Source: Planctomycetales bacterium (GTDB taxonomy: Bacteria; Planctomycetota; Phycisphaerae; SM23-33). From it: DNA of 10,544 nt. This document shows, one piece after another, positions 1 to 7,600 of the stretch. The stretch's first letter is position 1. Each line of letters opens with the position of its first letter. The DNA lies in contig DAOVFI010000057.1 of NCBI GenBank assembly GCA_030673005.1, positions 1 to 10,544 on the forward strand. Reading direction: 5' to 3'. The position numbers and the translations under genes are program-made. The notes beneath the pieces are model-generated. The model made no database searches. It saw only the letters and a program-made list of their open reading frames with translations, and was not told the origin of the DNA.

Positions 1-1475
1 CCGTCGAAACGCTGCAACACGTCCTGCATTATCTCGGTCGATGGTATGTCCAGATGGTTTGTCGGTTCGTCGAGCAACAGGACGTTGGCGTTCTGCACCA
101 TCAGCCGCGCCAGGACAACTCTGCTTCGCTGCCCGCCGCTCAACTCGCATATTCGCTTGAGCGCATCGTCCTGCCCGAGAAGCAGGCTTCCCAGCACCGA
201 CATTGCCCGCTGCCGTTTGCAGTCCGACTCGGCCGCCATGACGGCCTCCAGCGCCGTGCTGTCCGGATCGAGCATCTCGTGCGTCTGCGGCACGTATCCG
301 ATCCTGACGCCGGCGCCGTGGCGCACGCTGCCCGCCGGCGGCTCCAGGTCGCCCAGCAGCGTTCTCATCAGCGTGGTCTTCCCAGCGCCGTTTGCCCCGA
401 GAATCGCCACGCGCTCGGACCGCCGGACTTCAAGCGCTTCGCATTTCAGCAGCGGCTTACCCGGCTCGTAGCCCACCTCCAGGTCGCGGGCCTGAAATAC
501 CATATCGCCCGTCCGCCGTCCCGCCGGAAGTGAGATATTTATCGTCCGGTGCTCCCGGGGCCGGGCAATCGCCTCATCCCGCAGGAATCGTTCCAGTCGC
601 GTCCGCCGGCCACGGGCCTCCCTGCCGCGCTGACCGGAAATGTTGCGGGCAATGTATTCCTCGGTTTTGGCGATGTATTCCTGCTGGCTCTGCCAGAGGC
701 GCATCCGCTGTTTGTACCGTTCGTCGCGCTGCGGAAGGTACTTGCTGTACTGGCCGCGATACGTTTCCAGATTGCCGAAGGCTATCTCCCAGGTGCTGCC
801 CGTCACCCGGTCGAGAAAGTACCGGTCGTGCGAAACGACTATCAGCGCGCCGCGGAACGACTGAAGCCAGGATTCGAGCCATTCGACCGAATCCAGATCG
901 AGGTGATTGGTCGGCTCATCGAGCATGAGCACGTGGGGGTTCTGAAGCAGCAGGGTTGCCAGATATACTCGCGTTCGCTGCCCGCCGCTGAGTTGCGAGA
1001 CAGGCCGGTCCCATATCTGCCGCTCGAAGCCCAGGCCGGTCAGCACCTGCTCGATCCGCGTCTGGTAGTCGTATCCGCCTAGCGTCTCGAGTTCGGTCTG
1101 CATTCGGTCATATTTTTTATGGAGGTTCCGGTCGTCGTCCGCGCCGCCGTCCATTTGCCCGGCGAGTTGGTCCAACTGTCGCCGGAGCCGGCGCACGTCG
1201 GCGAATACTTCGAGCATTACCTCGTGAATCGTAGCGTCCTCCAGGACCGGCGTGTCCTGCGGCAGATAGCCTATCCGCAGACCGCGACTTCGGTGCACGC
1301 TGCCGATGGTCGGCTCGAGCTGGCCGGCAATCACGCGCAGCAGCGTGGTCTTGCCCTCGCCGTTGGGGCCTACCAGACCGATGCGATCGGATTCGCCCAG
1401 GCGAAACGTGACCCTTCTGAGAACCTCATGGGTTCCGAAGGCCTGGGTAATGTTCTCGGCAATGACTAATGACAT
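1..1475 (-). CDS. ABC-F family ATPase (EttA/Uup/YdiF-like), 3' end cut by window edge
   Basis: Reading the minus strand from ATG at 1475 gives 491 codons with no stop before the window edge. Two ABC domains are clear. Domain 1 has Walker A GPNGEGKTT (residues 36-44), Q-loop YLPQ (70-73), signature LSGGQ (162-166), Walker B/D-loop DEPTNHLD (186-193) and H-loop SHDRYF (215-220). A charged, Arg-rich linker of about 243-300 follows, where ABC-F proteins carry the arm that reaches the tRNA or ribosomal P site. Domain 2 has Walker A GANGAGKTT (360-368), LSGGQ (445-449) and DEPTNHLD (469-476). The sequence ends 15 residues later, so the second H-loop and C-terminus lie outside. Tandem ABC domains, the DEPTNHLD motif and the absence of membrane segments are diagnostic of soluble ABC-F translation factors rather than transporters. 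Which subfamily (housekeeping or antibiotic resistance) cannot be told. The Shine-Dalgarno is weak (AGGA only two bases from the ATG). The start is chosen because the protein begins right at the usual N-terminal beta strand. Confidence 0.95.
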   Translation of the reverse strand, partial: MSLVIAENITQAFGTHEVLRRVTFRLGESDRIGLVGPNGEGKTTLLRVIAGQLEPTIGSVHRSRGLRIGYLPQDTPVLEDATIHEVMLEVFADVRRLRRQLDQLAGQMDGGADDDRNLHKKYDRMQTELETLGGYDYQTRIEQVLTGLGFERQIWDRPVSQLSGGQRTRVYLATLLLQNPHVLMLDEPTNHLDLDSVEWLESWLQSFRGALIVVSHDRYFLDRVTGSTWEIAFGNLETYRGQYSKYLPQRDERYKQRMRLWQSQQEYIAKTEEYIARNISGQRGREARGRRTRLERFLRDEAIARPREHRTINISLPAGRRTGDMVFQARDLEVGYEPGKPLLKCEALEVRRSERVAILGANGAGKTTLMRTLLGDLEPPAGSVRHGAGVRIGYVPQTHEMLDPDSTALEAVMAAESDCKRQRAMSVLGSLLLGQDDALKRICELSGGQRSRVVLARLMVQNANVLLLDEPTNHLDIPSTEIMQDVLQRFD

Positions 1476-1524
1476 CGTCCTGTATCCGGGCTGCTGGTAC
1501 TCCGTCAATCATCAATTTATGGTG

Positions 1525-1545
1525 GCACAGGTTTGTAACCTGTGC
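1525..1545. repeat. Perfect 9-bp hairpin with GTGG head between ABC-F and isomerase genes
   Basis: GCACAGGTT (1525-1533), loop TGT, AACCTGTGC (1537-1545) is a perfect inverted repeat, immediately preceded by GTG so that GTGG overlaps its first base. No T-run follows on either strand, so it does not look like an intrinsic terminator. Its design (GTGGCAC, stem, 3-nt loop, stem) matches the outer hairpins at 4300-4342 and 4361-4403, so it is probably a dispersed REP-like palindrome. It lies in the 115-bp gap between two minus-strand genes, where as RNA it could also affect readthrough or stability. Confidence 0.7.
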
Positions 1546-1590
1546 GGGTGGCGCCTTCGGCAACAATACCTGCGACGGCCTGGGGGGAGC

Positions 1591-2841
1591 CTATTTATCC
1601 AAAAACTCCGCGAACGACCCGCCGAAGATGGCGCGGACGTCGCGGGCTATTTCATCTTCGGTCGGGCGCCACCCGGCTACGAACAGGTCGGTGTACTTAT
1701 CGACGAGGACATCCGCGACGATTTTGCGGGAATGGCTCCACTTGTAAATCAACTGGTCCAGCACGCGGGCGTCGGAGTGCTGGCAGGTAAAGGCCGTTCC
1801 CAGCAGTTCGAGCCGCTGTCGCGTCATCTCCTCGATGATGCTCGGGTTGTTGCAGAACCACCAGCAGCCGAACAGGTGCAGGTGGCCGAACTTTCTCGCC
1901 AGGACGGTCAGCTCGTGCTGGTTGACGCGAGAGAGCATCGTTACGAGGAATTTTCCTTCCGGATGTCTCTGGAGCATTCTCGTCAAGGCCATTACATCGG
2001 CGACACCGACACCGACGCCGGCGTCGCGGAGACCCGGGTTCACGCCTCCCCGGCCGCCTATCATCAAGGCAAAAGGCACGCCGGCCTCGACGGCTGCCGG
2101 CACGACGGCGCGATCGACCAGACGGGTGAACGCCGTGTCGCCGCCATAGGCGAATTGAGAACCGAACGAGGCCGCAAAGTACACCGGTTTCAATCGCGCT
2201 GAATAATCAACCAGGAAACGGCGGACCTCGTCGAACGTCTTATCGTCCGGCTCGGTTTTGACGGCGTAACCCGCTTCGGCCATAACGCCGACCACCCTTT
2301 CCCAGCCGTCGCCGAACAGCGGATCGATCCGCAGCGCTGTCTTGAGGCATTCCGGTACGGGCAGGTCCCTCTGCCAGAAATCGACCTGCTCGGCGCTGAA
2401 GATACCATTGGTCATCACGGCATAGTCGATATTCGCCAATTCGAGCACCTTCGGGAGGTATTCGTCGATTTTCTGCTCGGCGAACCACTTGCGGATTGAA
2501 TCCAGGTCGCGCCCGGCTACGTCCAGACCGAGACGGTTGAACGTTGTGATTGCACCGCGCGTGGCCTCGGACAGCGCGCCGCGCTTCAGGAAAAGATGCT
2601 CCCAGACAAGGTCGGCCTGGGCGGTCTTCGGCATGGCCCAGAATTTTTCGTAAGTCAGGTCGCGCGGGGCCACGGTGAACAGTTCCGCCACCAGGTAATG
2701 ATAAGTCAACACCTCGTCGGCGCCCCAGAGCAGCAGGTCCCCGTGGCTAGGTGGAAACAGGTGCGTGTGAACGTCGGTTACGACTACCGTCTCGACGGCC
2801 TTGCGAACGGCGGAGGCCAATTCGTTTGCGTCTTCGATCAT
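1591..2841 (-). CDS. Uronate isomerase (UxaC)-family protein, amidohydrolase fold
   Basis: 416 residues. The N-terminal VHTHLFPP (H25 and H27) is the metal-binding HxH at the end of beta strand 1 in the amidohydrolase superfamily and corresponds to YHCHL in uronate isomerases. Further family resemblance: KFW plus WEHL around residues 65-85, TMLSRVNQHEL (compare NPRDN in UxaC), then FGCWWF (W327, W328) and HSDAR (D357). The last two match the conserved GWWF and LTDSR elements of UxaC, the latter carrying the catalytic Asp. Characterised UxaC interconverts D-glucuronate/D-fructuronate and D-galacturonate/D-tagaturonate, at about 470 residues. This protein is shorter and divergent, so the family is well supported but the substrate is not. 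It is expected to be cytoplasmic, as no signal peptide is seen. ATG at 2841 is preceded by AAAGG with an 8-base spacer, a good start. No other uronate catabolism gene is visible nearby. ABC-F lies 115 bp downstream on the same strand. Confidence 0.85.
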   Translation of the reverse strand: MIEDANELASAVRKAVETVVVTDVHTHLFPPSHGDLLLWGADEVLTYHYLVAELFTVAPRDLTYEKFWAMPKTAQADLVWEHLFLKRGALSEATRGAITTFNRLGLDVAGRDLDSIRKWFAEQKIDEYLPKVLELANIDYAVMTNGIFSAEQVDFWQRDLPVPECLKTALRIDPLFGDGWERVVGVMAEAGYAVKTEPDDKTFDEVRRFLVDYSARLKPVYFAASFGSQFAYGGDTAFTRLVDRAVVPAAVEAGVPFALMIGGRGGVNPGLRDAGVGVGVADVMALTRMLQRHPEGKFLVTMLSRVNQHELTVLARKFGHLHLFGCWWFCNNPSIIEEMTRQRLELLGTAFTCQHSDARVLDQLIYKWSHSRKIVADVLVDKYTDLFVAGWRPTEDEIARDVRAIFGGSFAEFLDK

Positions 2842-2902
2842 TTTTCGGACCTTTCCTTTTTTGATTAATCCTGCCTGAATTTCGAATTTTACAGAGCGGA
2901 AA

Positions 2903-2931
2903 AGGATACCAGATTACGACGATTGGAACAA
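2903..2931 (-). promoter_or_regulatory. Possible sigma-70 promoter for the isomerase gene
   Basis: On the minus strand TTGTTC (2931-2926) and TATCCT (2908-2903) are separated by 17 bases and lie about 60 bases upstream of the ATG at 2841. The hexamers match the consensus at only 3 and 4 of 6 positions, so this is a weak candidate judged mainly by position and spacing. Confidence 0.25.
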
Positions 2932-3011
2932 TCAGCCAGCTTATTCGTTTGCCGCAAGAGGGCGGCAATTAAGTTTTATCCCGCACAGGACCGATAACAG
3001 GAAAATATGGT

Positions 3012-3017
3012 TATAAT
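3012..3017 (+). promoter_or_regulatory. -10 box (TATAAT) upstream of secreted unknown protein
   Basis: A consensus TATAAT lies about 100 bases before the chosen start at 3121. The -35 region is poor: the best candidate, AGGACC at 2987-2992, leaves a 19-base spacer. If real, transcription would begin near 3024, which would exclude the upstream in-frame ATG at 3007 and support the start at 3121. The leader would contain GAGCCTG (3023-3029) and its complement CAGGCTC (3093-3099). Confidence 0.4.
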
Positions 3018-3120
3018 ATATAGAGCCTGTCGTGAAAAACATCTCGTCAAGACACCTTTGCAGTTCGGCGGCGGCAGATGGGGCCGTCTGGGCAGGCTCC
3101 GGGAAGAGGTTTTTTTACCG

Positions 3121-4293
3121 ATGCGATGTTTTCAAGCGAAAATATGTTTTCTTTTCCTGATCTGGTCGGTGAGTCTGCTCTGCGCCGCCGGGCCAAAGGC
3201 CAAACCCGTATCGACAACCACCGGCAAATCGCCCACGTCCGAACCGACTACAGAACCCGTGCTCTCCAGTTCGGGCATGGCCGATCATCTTAGCCAACTG
3301 TACAAGACGGGTAAGTATAAAGAGCTGCTCAAGAAAACGGTTGTAATCAATTTCGACAAACAGAATTTGGAATTTCAGTGGAAGGCGCTGCTGCTCCAGT
3401 CGGAGGCGTATCGTCGTCTGGGAAGTTATATCGGGGCCGAGAAGTCACTCTGGCAATTGCAGAAATACCTCCTGAAAGAACCCGGCCGGGGCAGGTTGCG
3501 TACAATGATCTTTCGAGGCGGGGATTATGTAAAGGTCGAGGGTTACTGGGAACGTGGAGCATCGGGCAGCGGGACCTATCGACATCGTCCCGACGAGAAA
3601 CGGAATTACGTGTCTTTCCTGATAAGTATTTACAAAAGCACCAAAGGCGGCGTCTATCGCAGCCCGCTCACCGGAAAAAGCCTCGGCGGCAAACCTGTCT
3701 CCAACAATAGCGCCTGGGAGGTGGCAAAGACCGATACGGCCAAATGCAGACTGAAGGAGATCGACGCTATTTTAAAGGGCATAGTGGGCGTCAAGACTCC
3801 AAAGGACCTCTTCAGCCGTTTTATCGATTCATTGCGGATAATTGATGACGTTCGCCTTCATCGACCGAAACAGGCCGACGCCAAGGCCGCTCCTGTTATC
3901 ATCGCGTTTATCAAGCGGTATGAGCAGTTGGCCGAGGAACCGTGCAAGAAGAGCATGGAACGGGCGGAGAAGCTTCGCAAAGGGAAAATATGGCCTAAAC
4001 GCCAGTTCCTGACGGCAAAAAAGAGAAAGTCGATCGTCAAAAATATCTGGAAAACCTCAAAGCAGACCTACGTGGACAACTACCGGTGGGGGGCGCTGAC
4101 GACGGGCTATTCACGCCGCTACGGCTTCCTCAAGAAGACCCAGCCTGAAATCAACAAAATCGCCGCACGCCGCAAGAAACTCGAAGCCTCGTTCGTGAAA
4201 CTCGACGAGTACGTCCAGCATCGTTGGCGGACCCATTCGCTCAGCAAGCCCGGAAAACCGGCACTTTCAAAAATCCCCACCAAACCGTGGTAA
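3121..4293 (+). CDS. Secreted basic protein of unknown function with TPR-like N-terminal helices
   Basis: I do not recognise this family. The frame is open from ATG 3007, but the start is placed at ATG 3121 because a clear signal peptide begins there: positively charged start, hydrophobic core CFLFLIWSVSLLCAA (residues 9-23), with cleavage expected near residues 22-24. SLLC is a poor lipobox, so a lipoprotein is possible but not supported. GAGG at 3106-3109 lies 11 bases upstream, a loose but usable Shine-Dalgarno. The 390-residue product then has a Ser/Thr/Pro-rich linker (about 29-52). Two amphipathic helical stretches resemble tetratricopeptide units (about 55-72 and 84-115, with QSEAYRRLGSYIGAEKSLWQL). 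The rest is Lys/Arg-rich with few obvious motifs, ending in a charged helix (about 335-370) and a Pro/Lys tail. It is probably periplasmic or extracellular. It is followed by repeats and a separate promoter, so it is not obviously in an operon with the large gene downstream. Confidence 0.75.
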   Translation: MRCFQAKICFLFLIWSVSLLCAAGPKAKPVSTTTGKSPTSEPTTEPVLSSSGMADHLSQLYKTGKYKELLKKTVVINFDKQNLEFQWKALLLQSEAYRRLGSYIGAEKSLWQLQKYLLKEPGRGRLRTMIFRGGDYVKVEGYWERGASGSGTYRHRPDEKRNYVSFLISIYKSTKGGVYRSPLTGKSLGGKPVSNNSAWEVAKTDTAKCRLKEIDAILKGIVGVKTPKDLFSRFIDSLRIIDDVRLHRPKQADAKAAPVIIAFIKRYEQLAEEPCKKSMERAEKLRKGKIWPKRQFLTAKKRKSIVKNIWKTSKQTYVDNYRWGALTTGYSRRYGFLKKTQPEINKIAARRKKLEASFVKLDEYVQHRWRTHSLSKPGKPALSKIPTKPW

Positions 4294-4295
4294 GT

Positions 4296-4342
4296 GCGCG
4301 TGGCACGGGCGCCTGCCTACCGGCAGGTAGGTCTCGCCCGTG
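4296..4342 (+). repeat. Nested hairpin repeat, copy 1
   Basis: Starts two bases after the stop codon of the upstream gene. The outer stem CACGGGCG (4304-4311) pairs perfectly with CGCCCGTG (4335-4342). Inside it sit a 20-nt palindromic element (4312-4331) and TCT. The inner element can fold two ways: CCTGCC with GGCAGG, or CCTACC with GGTAGG. GTGG (4300-4303) precedes the outer stem. No T-run follows, so it is not a typical intrinsic terminator although its place just after a stop codon would allow an RNA-end role. It is 47 bp with 5 differences, all transitions, from copy 2, which lies exactly 61 bp further on. Confidence 0.8.
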
Positions 4343-4356
4343 AAATTATGGAAGAG

Positions 4357-4403
4357 GCGTGTGGCGCGGGCGCCTGCCTGCCGGCAGGTAGGTCTCGCTT
4401 GTG
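4357..4403 (+). repeat. Nested hairpin repeat, copy 2
   Basis: Direct repeat of 4296-4342 at 61-bp offset with five transition differences. The inner element (4373-4392) here contains the perfect 12-bp palindrome CCTGCCGGCAGG. The outer arms CGCGGGCG (4365-4372) and CGCTTGTG (4396-4403) no longer pair as DNA but pair fully as plus-strand RNA if G-U pairs are allowed. The rest of the intergenic region (4404-4513) shows no further structure that I can support. Confidence 0.8.
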
Positions 4404-4513
4404 GAATCCCGGCGAAACGGCAAGGGCGGTTCGGATAATTCCGCAACAAGCCCGCTTTCGTGTAAAAACCACAAACCATCATCGCGCGCTAATTCCTTTT
4501 CAGAGTTTTCCGC

Positions 4514-4541
4514 TTGGTCTAACGGGAATATGTGATATAAT
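4514..4541 (+). promoter_or_regulatory. Extended -10 promoter for the large repeat protein
   Basis: TATAAT (4536-4541) is a full consensus -10 and is directly preceded by TGA, giving the TGn extension. TTGGTC (4514-4519) is a partial -35 at 16-base spacing. Transcription would start near 4548, giving a leader of about 50 bases before the start at 4601. It makes the large gene an independent transcription unit. Confidence 0.6.
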
Positions 4542-4590
4542 TATTAAAAAGTGTTCTCTCTACGTTTCTGACCGTATGTGGCATAAGAAT

Positions 4591-4595
4591 GGAGG
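4591..4595 (+). promoter_or_regulatory. Shine-Dalgarno GGAGG that fixes the start at 4601
   Basis: GGAGG ends five bases before ATG 4601. An in-frame ATG at 4589 lies on the wrong side of it (immediately before it) and would place four extra residues (MEVA) ahead of the signal peptide, so 4601 is preferred. Confidence 0.8.
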
Positions 4596-4600
4596 TTGCA

Positions 4601-7600
4601 ATGTTGCGTTCACGCAGTTTCGCATGGATATTGGTTTCTCTATCGTCTCTTACTCTGGCGGCGCCTTTGCAGGCTGGGATTACGCCCAGCGGAGACGTTG
4701 ACCCAACCGACCCTTCATGGTGGACCGGCGGCGGAGACAGTTCAACAAATGCCTACATCGGCAAGACCGGTACCGGCAGCGTAACCGTCAATCTCGGCAG
4801 CGATTTGAGTTCACGGTATGGATACATCGGTTATGAGGCCGGGGCGGCTGGCGAGGTAATGGTCGATGGAAGCAGTTCGAACTGGACAAACAGCGGGGAA
4901 CTTTACGTCGGCTACGAAGGTTATGGAGCGTTGAATATAACCAATGGCGGGGCCGTCAATAATACATGCTCTGGCTACATCGGCTGGTGGGTCTGGAACG
5001 CCGGTGTGGTAACGGTCGATGGCAGCGGTTCGACCTGGACAAACATCTACGACCTCTACGTCGGCTACTATGGTCAGGGAACGTTGAATATCACCAATGG
5101 CGGGACCGTCAGTAATAACTATGGCTACATCGGCTATGAGGCCGGCTCCACCGGCGTGGTAACTGTCGATGGCAGCGGTTCGACTTGGACCAACAGCGGC
5201 GACCTTTACGTTGGACAGGAAGGCACGGGCACGCTGAGCATCGCCAGCGGAGGGACCGTCTCGAACACGGTAGGCTACGTAGGTCGCGAGAGCGGATCGT
5301 CCGGGGAAGTTACAGTCAGCGGCGCCGGATCGACCTGGACCAACAGCGTCAAACTCTACGTCGGCAACGAAGGCACGGGCGCGCTGAGCATCACGGGTGG
5401 TGGGGTCGTTTCGAACAACGATTACGCATACGTGGGGTATTCCAACGGCTCATCGGGCACGGTGACAGTCAACGGCGCCGGCTCGACCTGGAACAACAGC
5501 AGCGCCCTCTACGTCGGCTACAAAGGCACGGGTGCGCTGAACATAACCGGCGGCGGGACAGTCTCGAACTATTCCGGTTACCTGGGGCGCTACAGCAGCG
5601 GCTCGGGCATGGCGACAGTCAGCGGCGCCGGCTCGGCTTGGACCTGCAGCAGCCTCTACGTTGGGCACCAAGGTACGGGTGTGCTGAGCATCACCGATGG
5701 CGGGACCGTCTCGAACACGATAGGCTACGTAGGTTACGAGAGCGGCTCGTCCGGCGAAGTTACAGTCAGCGGCGCCGGATCGGCCTGGTACAACAGCGGT
5801 TCGTTTTATATCGGAGGCTGCAACGCCGAAGCCGCCGGGACGGGCAGTGTCACTGTTCAGAACAGCGGGAGTTTGCAGGTCGCCGGAACGCTCAAGGTCT
5901 GGAACACCGGCACTATTAACATCGAGAGCGCCGGATCTGTTACCTGCGGTTCGTTCGACAATTCCGACGTCGGGACGTTCAGTTTCACCGGCGGGACGCT
6001 GACAGTCGATGGCGGATCGTTCGATCCGGGCGCCGGTGACTACAGACTCAACGGGACGGGCAACCCGACGTTGATAATCACCGGCGGCGCATCGGCAAAT
6101 CTTTCCGGGAAACTTACAGTCGCGTACACGGACTCGGCCTCTATGTCCATCACCGACGGCGGGGTCGTCTCGAACAACGATTACGCCTACGTGGGGGATT
6201 ACAGCGGCTCATCGGGCACGGTAACAGTCAGCGGCGCCGGCTCGGTCTGGAACAACAGCAGCTCCCTCAGGGTCGGCCACTCTGGCACGGGCGAGCTGAA
6301 CATAACCGGCAGCGGGACAGTCTCGAACATAACAGGCTGCCTGGGGCGCTACAGCGGCGCATCCGGCACGGCGACAGTCAGCGGCGCCGGCTCGACCTGG
6401 ACCAATAGCGGCGACCTGTACTTCGGCAACTACGGCACGGGCACACTAAGCATCACCGACGGCGGAACCGTCTCGAACATAACAGGCTGCCTGGGGCGCT
6501 ACAGCGGCGCATCCGGCACGGCGACAGTCAGCGGCGCCGACTCGACCTGGACCAGCAACGACAGACTCTACGTGGGCTCCTCCGGCACAGGCTCGCTGAG
6601 CATCACCGACGGAGGGGCAGTCTCGAACACGCATGGCCTCTTGGGGTATATCAGCGGCGGATCGGGCGAAGTTACAGTCAGCGGCGTCGGGTCCACGTGG
6701 ACCAACAACGGTCCCCTCTATGTCGGCTCCTCGGGCACGGGCGATCTGAGCATCATCGGCGGCGGGTCCGTCTCGAACACGGACGGCCGCGTGGGGGTCT
6801 TCAGCGGCGCATCCGGCACGGCCACAGTCAGCGGCGCCGGATCGGCATGGACCAACAGCACCAACCTCTACGTCGGCCACGCTGGCACGGGCATGCTGAC
6901 TATCGAAAACAGCGGGCAGGTCTCAAACGCCGAATGCTACGTTGGTCGCGAGAGCGGTTCGACGGGTACGGCTACCGTCGATGACGGGACGTGGACCAAC
7001 AGCGGCTCGCTCTACATCGGCGGCAGCGATACAGTTTTAGGCGGGACGGGAAGCGTTACCGTACAGAACGATGGGCAATTGGATGTGGCCGGAACACTTA
7101 AAATCTGGCACACAGGCACGCTGGATATCCTCGGCTGCGAAGTCTCCTGCGGTTCATTCGACAAGTCCTCCTTCGGGACGTTCAGTTTCACCGGCGGGAC
7201 ACTGACCGTCGATGGCGGCTCGTTCGATCCGGGCACCAGCTACTACACACTAAACGGGACGGGCAACCCGACGCTGATTCTCAAAAACGGCGCCACAGCC
7301 GGTTTTTCCGAAACTCTGTACGTCGCCACCACCGACAATGCCTCTCTGGTCATCGAAAGCGGCGCGGATTTCTCTAATAACTTAGCCTATATTGGTAACG
7401 GCATCGGGTCAGACGGTGCTGTTAGAGTCAGCGGCGCCGACTCGACCTGGACAAACAGCAGAAGCCTCTACGTCGGCCACTACGGCACGGGCGCGCTTAG
7501 CATCACCGACGGCGGGGCCGTCTCGGGCACGTACGGCTACCTGGGACGCTACAGCGGCGCCTCGGGCGAAGTTACAGTCAGCGGAACCGGGTCGGCCTGG

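Noticed and set aside
46..1469. Several plus-strand open frames over the ABC-F gene
   Set aside because: They are Arg/Pro-rich shadows of the minus-strand gene, whose Walker, signature and DEPTNHLD motifs are intact in one uninterrupted frame.
3007..3120. N-terminal extension of the secreted protein from ATG 3007
   Set aside because: It would bury the signal peptide 38 residues in, overlaps the -10 box, and has no ribosome-binding site.
4304..4342. Intrinsic terminator after the secreted unknown protein
   Set aside because: Strong stem, but no T-run follows, and an almost identical copy 61 bp on has weakened DNA pairing; a dispersed repeat explains it better.
4294..4701. Small plus-strand frame starting in the hairpin repeats (PAYRQVGL, LPAGRS peptides)
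   Set aside because: Its peptide comes from translating the palindromic repeats, and it overlaps the signal peptide region of the large gene in another frame.
5185..5919. Alternative frame rich in Arg/Gln inside the repeat gene
   Set aside because: Out-of-frame reading of the repeats (QQRRRIDLDQQR-type); no start signal of its own. The same holds for minus-strand frames at 6446-6880 and 7796-8269.
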